From NCBI GenBank assembly GCA_963556195.1, contig OY744535.1, positions 90,596,449-90,660,448 of the forward strand: 64,000 bases of DNA, in the 5' to 3' direction. The position numbers and the translations under genes are program-made. Below, in pieces: positions 22,495-34,400 of the stretch. How positions within the stretch are numbered: position 1 is the stretch's first letter; each line of letters starts with the position of its first letter. The notes beneath the pieces are model-generated. The model ran no database searches and was not told the origin of the DNA. It worked only from the letters and a program-made list of their open reading frames with translations. The stretch is from Sepiola atlantica. Taxonomy: Eukaryota > Mollusca > Cephalopoda > Sepiida > Sepiolidae.

Positions 22495-24941
22495 TTCTAC
22501 TATATAAAGTGGACTGGTTCTTTCCTCTATACCTTTGACGAGACCAAGCAAATAACCACATGCATAATACACTGCTAAAATCTCCAATGCAATACCGTTA
22601 TTAACTCAAGCATGTTTGCAAAAACTTTCGCATTATTTCATCAACATATAATAATTATTATAGTTATCCCTAGAGCAATAACTCAACTACAACATGCACA
22701 TAGACGGTGGTCACTATACTTACTTACTGCAAACTATCTACTGAACCCGCCATTCATAACACCGCAGCCTTTTATTTCATTCGGAACTGTTTAACAGAAG
22801 AACCGTCAAGTACAGGTCAGTTATTCTCAGAGACGCAAGATCCTGTAACTTGACCATCCTTTCTAGGTTAGCTCCCTTCTACGGCACACGGGCTCTAAAT
22901 CTTCGTGAAGATTTTACCAAATATTTTTTTAAAGACCAATACTTTTGGAGAGTAATTTTCCTCCGTACGTTCCTTGATGGCTTCCACAAAAGAAAGTTTA
23001 TCTTTGCTGAAGATAGAGGAATCTGATTTTTTTTTAAAACAAGCAGATTATGAGTTTTTCTTTTGCGAGGAGGAAGACTCAGATTATTTATGTCATTTGC
23101 TGCAGAAAGGGGTTAGATATTATTTTGATGCTGGGGGTGAATATTATCGGCTGCATGGGGAGCATACTGCTTCCTCTAAGTAGATTTATAGGTTCCTCTA
23201 GATTTTCAGGAATTGGTCTTTTCTTTCTACAAAATTGGGCATAAACTTTCTCTGCAGTGCCAATATTATGTGTTCTTTTCCGCCACGATTACTGGTAACT
23301 TGCACCAAGCCGAGACAAGAAACCCAGAAATTTGTTCACGTCGATCATTATATTGAAACGCCATTCTCCTTTCATTCTGTCCTTCATACTGCCGCAGTAG
23401 GATGGCAAACATTTTTTACGGGAAAATTCTGAACTTCAAATATGATCACTGTTCGCCGTCTTTAATTAGCTTTTTCTTGGTAAAAATGTTTTTATCAAGT
23501 CTTTACAGTAGTTTATCTCGTAGATAAAAAGGGCATCCAGTATTCAATATCAATTGTCTTTCATGAGAGCGTTTGTAACCCGCTGTGGATCCTTTTGTTC
23601 TTTCACTAAATGATAAATACTGGCACTCTGCTTTTCTTGATTTCTGCCATCGCCATTTGTCTTTAGAACGCGCTTTTATTCATCCTTTAATAAATTGTAC
23701 AAATCTTTAACAGTTATAAGGCCAACATTTTTGGTTTACTTATGCTGGGTCAGTGTCTGTAGATACTTGCGTTATTCTTATTTGTCAGGTAATTTATCTT
23801 AACCCAAAACTTTCCCCCTTCTGTTAGTTGTATCGCCTCTAAGAGAAGTAAGGTGGACCGACTACATTCATGTTGGATTAAAATATAAATGTATGAATTC
23901 AAAAACGTAATAATGAAGGGAAAACGTCTACAAGAATAACAACAATTGAGAAAAACAATCCGGAATTCGTACTATTATATTTTAAAGGAAGAAGAGAGGA
24001 TTTATTTAATGGTGTCTTTATTATGAAATCATATTTAGTGACGTAATGACGAGTGTTTCGTTTACTGGTCAAAATGATTTAAACTTTTCTCCGATTTTGA
24101 AAATATTAAAAATCGTTTTATTCTGCATGAAAGTAATAATACATGTTTACTAATGCACAACAATAATCTTAAAATATATAAAAATAAATTACAATATTAA
24201 AATAAAAACTTGAAATCTTGAAATGCATGAGAAAATAATTACAAGTTTATTTCCTCCGCAAAACCTACTAAAATGAAAAACCTATTAGAATAATAACCTT
24301 AAAATATATTGAGCAGATTTAAATATGCCGAGCTTTGATTGTAATGAATTTGACCGATAATTTTTCTAAATCACTATTAGCTGATTATTTAAATATCATT
24401 GGCTGGTGATTGTTAGAACATAGCACACAAAACTCGAAAATAGAGTCTCATTATGCACGTGTTGGTAGCCAGCTGAAAGGGGGGCTATATAAATGACCGT
24501 ATATCATTTGTTCTAGGGACAATGTATTATTATATTAGAAATGTTGATTATCAAAGCTATAGAGAGAAAGGAGAAACTATAAACATTACTTTGTTATATT
24601 GATGGGGTTAGCTTACAAAATGGCTGCCAGATTTAATCGATTAGTTTGGGCTGACTTTGCTTACAGTGAAACGGCTAATTAATTCACCATATTAATTTGT
24701 TTGCTTTTGGCGGATGCATTTTTCGTCTTCTTTTGCAAATATTAATTTGTTTTCTGATTCTTGCAAATTATCCCACCGTGCAAATTATCCGTCGTATAGA
24801 AGACAATTTCTATATTGGATACGTCATTATTATGATGTTAAATTTGTAATATATTTAAATTTCATTTTTAATAAACAATGTTTGATTTTATTATTTGTTT
24901 TTTTTATTAAAAAACATATCCTCTCCACTACAAACCCTAAG
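22495..24941. other. Unassigned stretch with one decayed coding-like patch
   Basis: Between about 22930 and 23430 the minus strand reads as normal-looking peptide in two frames broken by stops (GTAEKVYAQFCRKKRPIPEN, then SSMLPMQPIIFTPSIKIIS, then SFVEAIKERTEENYSPKVLV). I do not recognise the family. The rest is AT-rich without features. Confidence 0.35.
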
Positions 24942-25019
24942 GCCGAGTGGCAAAGACCCTACCGAAAAAAAACTCAATACGAACAGGAAAAAAAGAATAG
25001 TGGCCAACCGGACTTACAG
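24942..25019 (+). CDS. Candidate 78-nt cassette exon
   Basis: A pyrimidine-rich stretch, TATCCTCTCCACTACAAACC, leads to an AG at 24940-24941. The following 78 nt are exactly 26 codons (AEWQRPYRKKTQYEQEKK, then NSGQPDLQ). They end in CTTACAG/GTAGGA, a strong donor. The length is a multiple of three in phase 0-0, and it is purine-rich as many small exons are. No neighbouring exon was identified. Confidence 0.35.
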
Positions 25020-26419
25020 GTAGGATTCAGTGAGTGTTTTCAAGTCGTTTTAAAACGCTAATCTTAAATTATAATTCGGGATATTTGTAAAATTAATCAA
25101 AATTATCAGAAAACAAATTATTGGCAAATAATCCCCCCCCCCAAAGAAAATAGAAATCCGCAAAAATCATATAATAAATAAATACGGTGGATGAATTAGC
25201 TTTTTCACAGCTTGTAAAATCAGACAAAATTAATAGATCGATTTGGCAACCATTTTCGGAACTAACCACTACAATATAACATAGCCTTTTAGTTATGCTA
25301 TGGAATACATTTCCTGGTAAATTCATTTTATAACATGTGTTTATTTGTTGCAAGAAAACTGTTATACCTTCTGAGCACGGTAAAAAGCTGTGTTCCTTGT
25401 AGACTATAATGCACACAAGTTAGTAACCATAAGGATTGACCTTCCAACCTGATTCGCTAATGCAATTCAAGTTATTGTAGCTGAATATTGTGTTTTAGAT
25501 GTTTATTCAGTACATGTACAAAATGAAAATAATGGTGAATAACATTAATGAGCAAGAGTGTTCAATTGGAATGCTAATGATGCCAAGATAGAATTAATCA
25601 ATGATTGGTTGTGTCTTGTGGGAACAAATTGCAAACTTAGTTGAACATAATTAAAATAACTTTCCCTTTGTGTGTCAAGACTTGAGAAGGATTGATGGGT
25701 TCTTATTTACTCAAACGAACATACGTTCATTCATATTTGATTTAATGTGTTTATTTTATTGTAATTTTCCTTTCTTCGCTTGAAATATTTCCTCTCGAGT
25801 ATTTACACTTTTTATCAATCTGCAATCAGTATATATTTTTCAAAAATTATGTAGGAGGTGTACGAATATAATTATCATGGTTTAATGAGTTCTTATCTAT
25901 ATATATGTTTTTGGAGTATGACAACCTGAAACAATTGGAAATAGCAAGTGAAAATGTGTAAGTCTAATAATTCATTCAGAGGCATGCCTTATTTATAACT
26001 TTTTTGGCTCGCGGAATCTGTATTGAAATAAGAAAAAAGAAGGAAAATATAGTCACAAGATGGTTATTCAAAAATAGTTATAAACGGCAAATAAGTGTTT
26101 TTCCTACCGGACAATCATTGAAATCTACGTGTATTGGTTTACTGTTTGTTCAATTGACCCGACTTGTAGTTTATATATGGGATTGAATATAAGAATAACA
26201 TCGCCAGAATGTGTAGTAAAATGAAATACAACAAGAGACAAACGTTAAAATATACTAAGCCAAACGTGTAAAAACTATCAAGTAGACTAATATGTCGCTT
26301 CTTTTTATTGTCAAAGAACTTCATGAGAATATTCCCTTCGTTAAAACGATCTAGCTGATGTTTTAGTCCTGGTTTGTCTTTTATATGTTGTGCCTTGTTC
26401 ACTTTTCCATGTCATACAT
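25020..26419. other. Unassigned AT-rich stretch
   Basis: Scattered short frames without motifs. Confidence 0.45.
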
Positions 26420-26420
26420 G

Positions 26421-26514
<94 letters not shown>

Positions 26515-26520
26515 GTATAT
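26420..26520. repeat. (TA)n microsatellite
   Basis: About 100 bp of TA with two C interruptions. Confidence 0.98.
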
Positions 26521-26727
26521 AATGTGTGTGTTATGTGATGCCAGCAAGCGTTGCTGAATTTAAATCGTCAACGACTTCCTGGAACAATGCGTAAAACGTG
26601 CTATGCGCGTTTCTCCGCCGTCTTTATAAAATCCCCTTCTTTCTCCAGCTTTTTTTGTTCATTTGCTTTTTACACCTGAATATAATTAGACAAATAAAAG
26701 GTTTTAACCTTAAAACAGACATTTGCG

Positions 26728-27160
26728 CCGTTAGTCCACAACATCGGACGTCACTTCTACAAGACCAGGAAGGATTATTACGAAAAAAAAGGATAATACC
26801 TTTTATTTGTCGAAAGTTCTGTCGAGGCTTGTTATATCAAGTGAAATATTAGATTTAAAAAAGTCAAGAAGAAAAAAAACGTTTTTATTTTTGCTTTTGA
26901 TTTTAATAAAAAAAAATATCTGTATCTAACACATGTTTTTTTTATGAAAGTATTTTGCCTTTATCTTTATGTTTAAAATTCTAAAGATGCTTAAAAAAAT
27001 TAACTTTCCCAAATGTATACCTACCAGCGACCATGCGCCATTTAAATTCAATTTAAGACCGTTAGTCCACAACATCGGACACAACTTCTACAAGACCAGG
27101 AAGGATAATTACGAAAAAAGGTTAATACCTTTTATTTGTCTAAAGCTCTGTCGAATTTTG
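26728..27160 (+). repeat. Direct repeat pair, about 100 bp each
   Basis: 26728-26830 and 27056-27157 share CCGTTAGTCCACAACATCGG, CTACAAGACCAGGAAGGAT and AATACCTTTTATTTGTC with about 10 differences. Both copies read LVHNIG-x2-FYKTRKD-x-YEK in one frame, with an indel in the first copy. About 230 bp of AT-rich sequence lies between them. A local duplication or two fragments of one element. Confidence 0.75.
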
Positions 27161-27965
27161 ACAGACTAAATTCATTAAATACATATAAAATAAATCTAAA
27201 CGCAGACAACTTTAAGCAGCACTCATCACAAGCTCCAACACCATCAAGCAATGAAATGGTTTCTATAATGTATCTCTACTAATTAGCAAACTCAAACTCA
27301 TTGTGGAACAAAAATTGGACGGAGTAACCGCCCCATACCACATTTTCTATTCATAAATATACAGAAGTAACTAAAACATCTTATATTACACACCTATTTT
27401 TGAACACCATATTTATATACAAAACGTAATTTTAGGAAATTTAAAATGTATTACATTTCATTCTCTGCGGGACTGGTTTATTCCAACCCGACGATCTAGC
27501 ATTCATTTTGGGAATTTTCTACACCGACGAATTTTTCCTTTGGTGTCGAATTTTTACATGGGGAAGATTTTCCCGAAATATAAAATGATATTTAATCATC
27601 ATCCGAAAAACACACACAGCCGACACCACACTTGTTGTTATGTAAGTTTGTTTTTTTTAATAGTAAGTCCCACCACTTATATGTGTTGCTTCCAGCTTAC
27701 AACCTATCCGTTGCACTGTCAAATACAACATTTAAAAGCGGTATGCTCACCTTAAACGCGGTCGTAAAGACATAAATGATACTTAACGCTACGGTTGCTT
27801 AAAATATTACCGTTTATCTTGAAAATATAAAAAACGTTCACAAACTTGTTTGGGTCGATCGTAAATTGACGTTGTGTGGCTCATATTAGAATTAATTGCA
27901 TTCATTATTTGGCATGAAAAGTGTACACTGTTTTGAATTTGAGTACAGCGTTTGTTAAAAGTCTA
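27161..27965. other. Unassigned AT-rich stretch
   Basis: No supported feature. Confidence 0.45.
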
Positions 27966-28455
27966 TCAAAAACAACAACGCATTGACGATTCAGAGCGTT
28001 TTTAGCAACAGTTTCAACGCATAAAAAAGGATCTTTTTCGCCAATGGATGAAAATCGGCAGTCAACTGAGTGTACAGCAGCACGTGAAAGCCGTCCAAAT
28101 CAACCTAAAACGCACACATCCGCAGGCATAGTTTTTATTTTCGTAGTTTGGTATGCACGAGAAAATTTATTATGGATTGCCTCGTGAACCGAACAATAAT
28201 CATCAGCGAATATCATTAGCCAGAATTATTGGAAATAATAAATCTGACAAAAATGGACGCAAGTGAAGTAAAAGTGATCTTTTACTGAGATAATGCACTG
28301 TCATTCCCAGAAAGGAAAAAGTGTTGGCTGCAATAAAGAACTTATACTGAGGCGTATTTTGAGGCCAAAGTCAAATTGTTCTATAAAAAGGCATCGGATT
28401 TTTTTAGAAACGTTGGAATCGATGTATCACATAAGATGTTAAAAAATAAGTCTAA
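27966..28455 (+). pseudogene. Second mariner transposase fossil
   Basis: The plus strand reads, across frames, NRQSTECTAARESRPNQPKT followed by HTSAGIVF, then a decayed middle with DNALSFPERKK (counterpart of the DNAP catalytic block), then TEAYFEAKVKLFYKKASDFF. These are the central and C-terminal blocks of a mariner transposase type different from the fossil at 14412-15310. The segment between the second and third catalytic blocks is deleted and several stops are present. Ends and inverted repeats were not found. Confidence 0.75.
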
Positions 28456-29250
28456 CTTTGCCTAAAAGTTCTTTTTTTGTATTAGTTAGTCTCAGGATTT
28501 ATTGAGTGATGTCTCAATCTATACGGATCATTTAAAATCGATTATCTTATGCGACCATATGATTTTCCAGTTAACTACATGAGACCGTCCGCTATCCACC
28601 CCTCAATGGTTTGAATAGTGAGATATTATATCCATATTTTGGTAATTAAATTTACATTTATGATTATATTTTTCTAATAAAATCTAATGCAGTCTCTACT
28701 ATATAGTAATTTCTGTTATTCGAATTTTCAGTAGTGAATGTTATGATAATAAATACTTCTCTATATATACAATTAGAGAGAAAGAGACAAAGAGATAAGA
28801 ATGTATAGTTATACTTGTTAATATGAGAATTGTAAACATATTTCAATATGGCGTGTTAGAAAAAGGGGCAGAGGAGAATGAGCAGACGACATACAATGAC
28901 GAAATAATTGAAAAGAAAAAGCTACAACTGCCGCTGATTATTGGGAAATTGAGAAGCTAATTGAATTGTTGTTCCTTTTCTGAATCTCTCGGGAGACCGC
29001 ATTGTCCATAGAATCGAGCGTTTGTTTTTGGATTGCATTGGATCAAATAAACCAATTTAGGCTCAAGGCAGGGTTTAGTTACTATGCGTTCGTCCTTGGT
29101 GAGGAAAGGCGATTTGAGTAGAAACGCTCAGCGTGCACAAAGGTTAAGTGCATTGAAATGCAGGGATGTCAATAAACAGCAAAGTTTATTGAATATTGGA
29201 TTTACAAGAGATTGGCATTACTTATTCTTCTCTCACATACTTACACACAC
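28456..29250. other. Unassigned stretch
   Basis: AT-rich, no frame or repeat that I can support. Confidence 0.45.
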
Positions 29251-29259
29251 ACACACACC

Positions 29260-29313
<54 letters not shown>
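29251..29313. repeat. (CA)n(TA)n microsatellite
   Basis: Short CA run followed by about 26 TA units. Confidence 0.95.
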
Positions 29314-30292
<979 letters not shown>

Positions 30293-30296
30293 CGAT

Positions 30297-30730
30297 TTCT
30301 GTAGCGATTTCTCGCGGTGGGGTTGGCATATACGTTACGCTTGTATATGGGATGAATCTACTAATTACTACGCCCGATCGCATGCTACCTGCAACCGCCA
30401 TTCCTGCACTCATAAGCGTAAAAAATCGTATGTACAAAAACACTTTAATATTTAAAAATATTCACCATTAATTCCTCTTTAAGATTAATATTCTTAATAG
30501 TATAGCCCTGTTTGGTATTACAAATTTATTGTCACAAGCCATTATTCAAATTCCTGCTCGAGCGTCAAACACTTTTGACAACAATGACGTTTGCCCCCCC
30601 CCTTTCGGGTAATTGTACGTTAATTTAAATTAGCGTATGTAACGAGTTCCTGCGGTCGTGTGGGCATAGACGTTAGACTTGTGATTCTATGCTCTATCTA
30701 CGAAATGCGTTTGATCCCATTATAATGTAT
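30297..30730 (+). repeat. Two related short repeats, possibly tRNA-derived SINE bodies
   Basis: 30304-30385 and 30650-30718 align loosely (TTC-(C/T)-GCGGT...GGCATA-ACGTTA-(G/C)-CTTGT...AATCTAC...GATC). The second has TGCGTTTGATCCC, similar to a Pol III B box (GGTTCGANNCC). No cloverleaf was verified. A C-run at 30594-30602 lies between them. Confidence 0.3.
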
Positions 30731-30763
30731 GTATATATATATATATATATATTTTTTTTTTTG

Positions 30764-30954
30764 TTGATTTTATTCCATTAGTTGCGACAAAACAAGTTTT
30801 GTTTCATTGGCGCTAATAGCGACCAACTCATCGGGCTAGCGATGGAATTCAAAACCTTTTTGTTTTTGAATTCCATCGCTAGCCCGATGAGTTGGTCGCT
30901 ATTAGCGCCAATGAAACAAAACTTGTTTTGTCGCAACTAATGGAATAAAATCAA
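30764..30954. repeat. Perfect 91-bp inverted repeat with 9-nt loop
   Basis: Arms 30764-30854 and 30864-30954 are identical as reverse complements over all 91 positions. The loop is CCTTTTTGT. The arms are less AT-rich than their surroundings (TTGGCGCTAATAGCGACC, CATCGGGCTAGCGATGG). T-rich and TA sequence flanks both sides. The lack of any mismatch points to very recent formation or ongoing correction. Confidence 0.97.
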
Positions 30955-31049
30955 AAAATATATATTTTGCTCTGAATTTTCATTGAGCACTCTCATAAAC
31001 CCGGTTTCAACTTCCTTCGGATTCATACCCCCTGGATATTTTTAAAAAG

Positions 31050-31053
<4 letters not shown>

Positions 31054-31115
<62 letters not shown>

Positions 31116-31149
31116 AAGCAAGCGTTGTTGAATGTTGTTGAAAAAAACT

Positions 31150-31237
<88 letters not shown>
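31054..31237. repeat. Two TA tracts, the second with (TG)n
   Basis: (TA)n at 31054-31113, then 40 bp of unique sequence, then (TA)n(TG)n at 31154-31237. Confidence 0.97.
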
Positions 31238-31242
<5 letters not shown>

Positions 31243-31441
31243 TACGTTCACTGTTTACTGTACACTGCACAGGGAACAGAATGTGTAAGATAGGTTTCCC
31301 TCTCACAAGTAAGTACAAAAACGACAAAGACAGCCATAACGTCAGGCCAGCGTCTGAGTTCTGGAATTACTTTAGTGGAAAACCAATAGACAGGCAATAA
31401 GACAGTATATATATAGATATATATCAAGGAATTAAACACAT

Positions 31442-34400
31442 TCAATTAAATACAGAATTAAGTACATTTTTTTTTTTTTTTTGTCTGGTGCTTCGAACAG
31501 GCGTGTTCAGGCTTGCTGGTTGTTCAACTCGCCCTGGCTGATGTGAGGATCCTGTGAGACAAAGGAACCGCACCAGCATGTGCTTGCATGTGCACGATAG
31601 AATTGGTGTCGGCTTGCCTGCACGCCGTGTATCCGACAATTTGGGGTTGGTCCGGGATATTAGCGAGGTAGGCATCAAGAGACGCTTAAATTGTTCCACA
31701 GCAGCATTTTTTATATCCCGAATACACCTAGGCATGGCATTGAAGAGTTGTGACCCCTGTACAGGTAAGCTCGTTTCAAAAATGGTTCGTATTTTCCCAC
31801 CAGTTTTTAGCGAGGGAACAATACAGTGCCTCCCGCGGCGTTCATTGTCTCGGGCTTGAATGTGGCCATTAATGTTCGGTACCTTTCCTTCCAATATCTT
31901 CCAGATGTAAATTATCCGGTACCTTTCACGTCGTCTTTGCAGCGAGAACATTTTTGTCTTCTTCAGACATGACCAGTAGTTCCGATCAGCTTGAATTTTC
32001 CGTAGAAAGGACCACTGAATGGCTTCAAGCTTTTGGATGAGCCTAGGGCTACTTGGGTTCCACAAGACAGAACAGTATTCCAAAACTGGAATGACCAAGG
32101 ATTTATACAGCGTGACCATTGCACGATATTCTCTGGTTTTAAATGTCCTCAGGATCCAGGCAATGAGGTTCTTGGCTTTTTCCACAACTTTGTTTATTTG
32201 ATTGCTAAAAAGACAATCACTAGACATAGATACACCGAGGTCCTTTACTTCTTGCTTTATGTTTATCATTTTTCCTGACGGAGTGTCGTATGATATCTCG
32301 CTTTTTAGCTGGTCGTTATTACCATAGCGGAGAAGCTCAAATTTCACGTCATTTAGCTCCATGTTATTGTCCTCCGTCCATTTGTAGATCTGATCGAGAT
32401 CCTTTTGAAACAACACAGCATCCTCGGGAGACCGAACGGATTTTGTGGCCCTTGTATCATCGGCGAATGACCTGACTATTGACATGGCGATATCTTCATC
32501 AATGTCCCCAATAAGGATTAGGAAGATTATGGGTCCCAATACACTTCCCTGAGGAACTCCAGAAATGACAGGTTGTGGCTTCGAGGTTGCACCATCAACC
32601 ATAACTGTTTGGAGGCGGTTACTCAGGAAGGATTCGATCCATTTGAAGATGCTTCCACGAATGCCAAGATCAAATATTTTCTGCAGAACTATTTTGTGGT
32701 CAACTTTGTCAAAAGCTTTGGCAAAATCTAAGTGGACAACATCTGCATTAGCGCCATCATCAAGAATTGATAGAATGGTGTCAAACTGCTCAAGGAGTTG
32801 ACTTAAACAAGATCTTCCAGATCTCATCCCATGCTGACTGTCATTGAACAGGTTATTTTCATTCATGTGTCTAACTATGTGTTTCCGTATGACTTTCTCA
32901 AAAAGTTTAATGAGGTGGGAGGTCAAAGCTATTGGTCTATAATTGGCAGCCACCGACTTGCTTCCACCTTTGTGAATGGGTGTAATAAGAGAATTCTTTA
33001 GTTTGCTTGGAACGACCTCTTCTTCAAGACTTTTCGTCCATAGAAATACGAGAGCATGGACCAAATGGGCCCTGCAGTTTTTCAGTAGTAATGCAGGAAA
33101 GCCGTCAGGACCCGCAGCAGCTGACGGAGAGAGTTCATCAATTTCAAGCTCAAAATCGGCTGCAGTTAGAGTAACAGTTGACAGTATAGAACTTATATCA
33201 AAAGTGCGATTATGTGAAGCTTGACTGCTTTGCATTGGTTTGCTAAAAACGTCTGTGTATTGTTTTGACAAAATTTCTGCCATCTCAGTACTGTTACCAG
33301 TAAGAACACCATTCTGGTCCACCAATGGACCAACTTTTGTCTTGACTTTGGACTTTTTCTTGACATATGAAAAGAAATATTTTGAATTACTTTTAATGGA
33401 GTTGACAGCCTTTCCCTCCATAAAAGCGTTAGAGTCAGCAAAAGACTTCTGCAGTTTCCTTTCAATATCCAAACATTCCTTGGACAGTTTGGAAATAACA
33501 GCAGGCGATGACACTTTCAAAAGACGCTTTTTTATCTTCCGTCTTCTTTTAGAAAGTGAGTGACGGTATCTTACCACCTTGGGCGTTCTTTTCTCGCATT
33601 CTGATTTACGCAATGGCACATGCTTGCAGCAGGCAGTGTAGACAATTAAATAAAAAGTGTCCAGCATTGCAGATGCACCCATGTCTCTTAATGAGTCTTC
33701 CCAATCAGCATGGCTTAGTTCCTCTGAAAGAGCAGTCCAATCGACTTCCTCGCTGAAAAAGTTTAGTGCATTGAACATTGTTCTTGGTGCACGATTATTC
33801 AATACCTCACTTTTATATTTAACTTTATATGTTGTTTGAAGCTGGATGAGACTGTGGTGAGATGTGCTTTGCAGTAAGGGTACATTGATGCTCTCATGAA
33901 TCAAATCAGAATTATTGGTGAAAACAAGATCAAGGATATTCCCATCTTTGTGCGTGGGAGACAGCACATGCTGTGACAAAAAAAGCTCATTGCAGAATTC
34001 GTTCAGTGAATTTATCATCAATCGCTCAGCATTTGATGCTCCTGGAATAGCCTGTCCATCAGGCCAAGATACGTGAGGGAGATTAAAATCTCCACCGACA
34101 ATGATATCTGGAGCAGGGTTTATTGTTGATAATATATGTTTGACTTTATTAAGAGGAGAACTAAAATCATTTGGTGTGGATGGGTGTCCATGGTAGCTGT
34201 CATCAGGTTGTCTATAAGTAACAAGAATGGCTAAATCTTCATAGGAGGAGTAAAGGCATAACATCTGCACACATTCAGACGCATGAGAAAAAATTACATT
34301 ACAGGAACATCCAATATCATCACGGACATAAAGAGCAACACCGCCGGTGTGCCTTCCACGTGTTTTGGCTTTTCTTGATGTGTCGCATCGGAAGAGTGTA

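Noticed and set aside
24460..24530. CTATATAAATG as a TATA box and promoter
   Set aside because: TATA-like words are everywhere in this sequence and no gene start follows.
30650..30720. A functional tRNA gene
   Set aside because: A B-box-like word exists but I could not fold an acceptor stem or anticodon arm.
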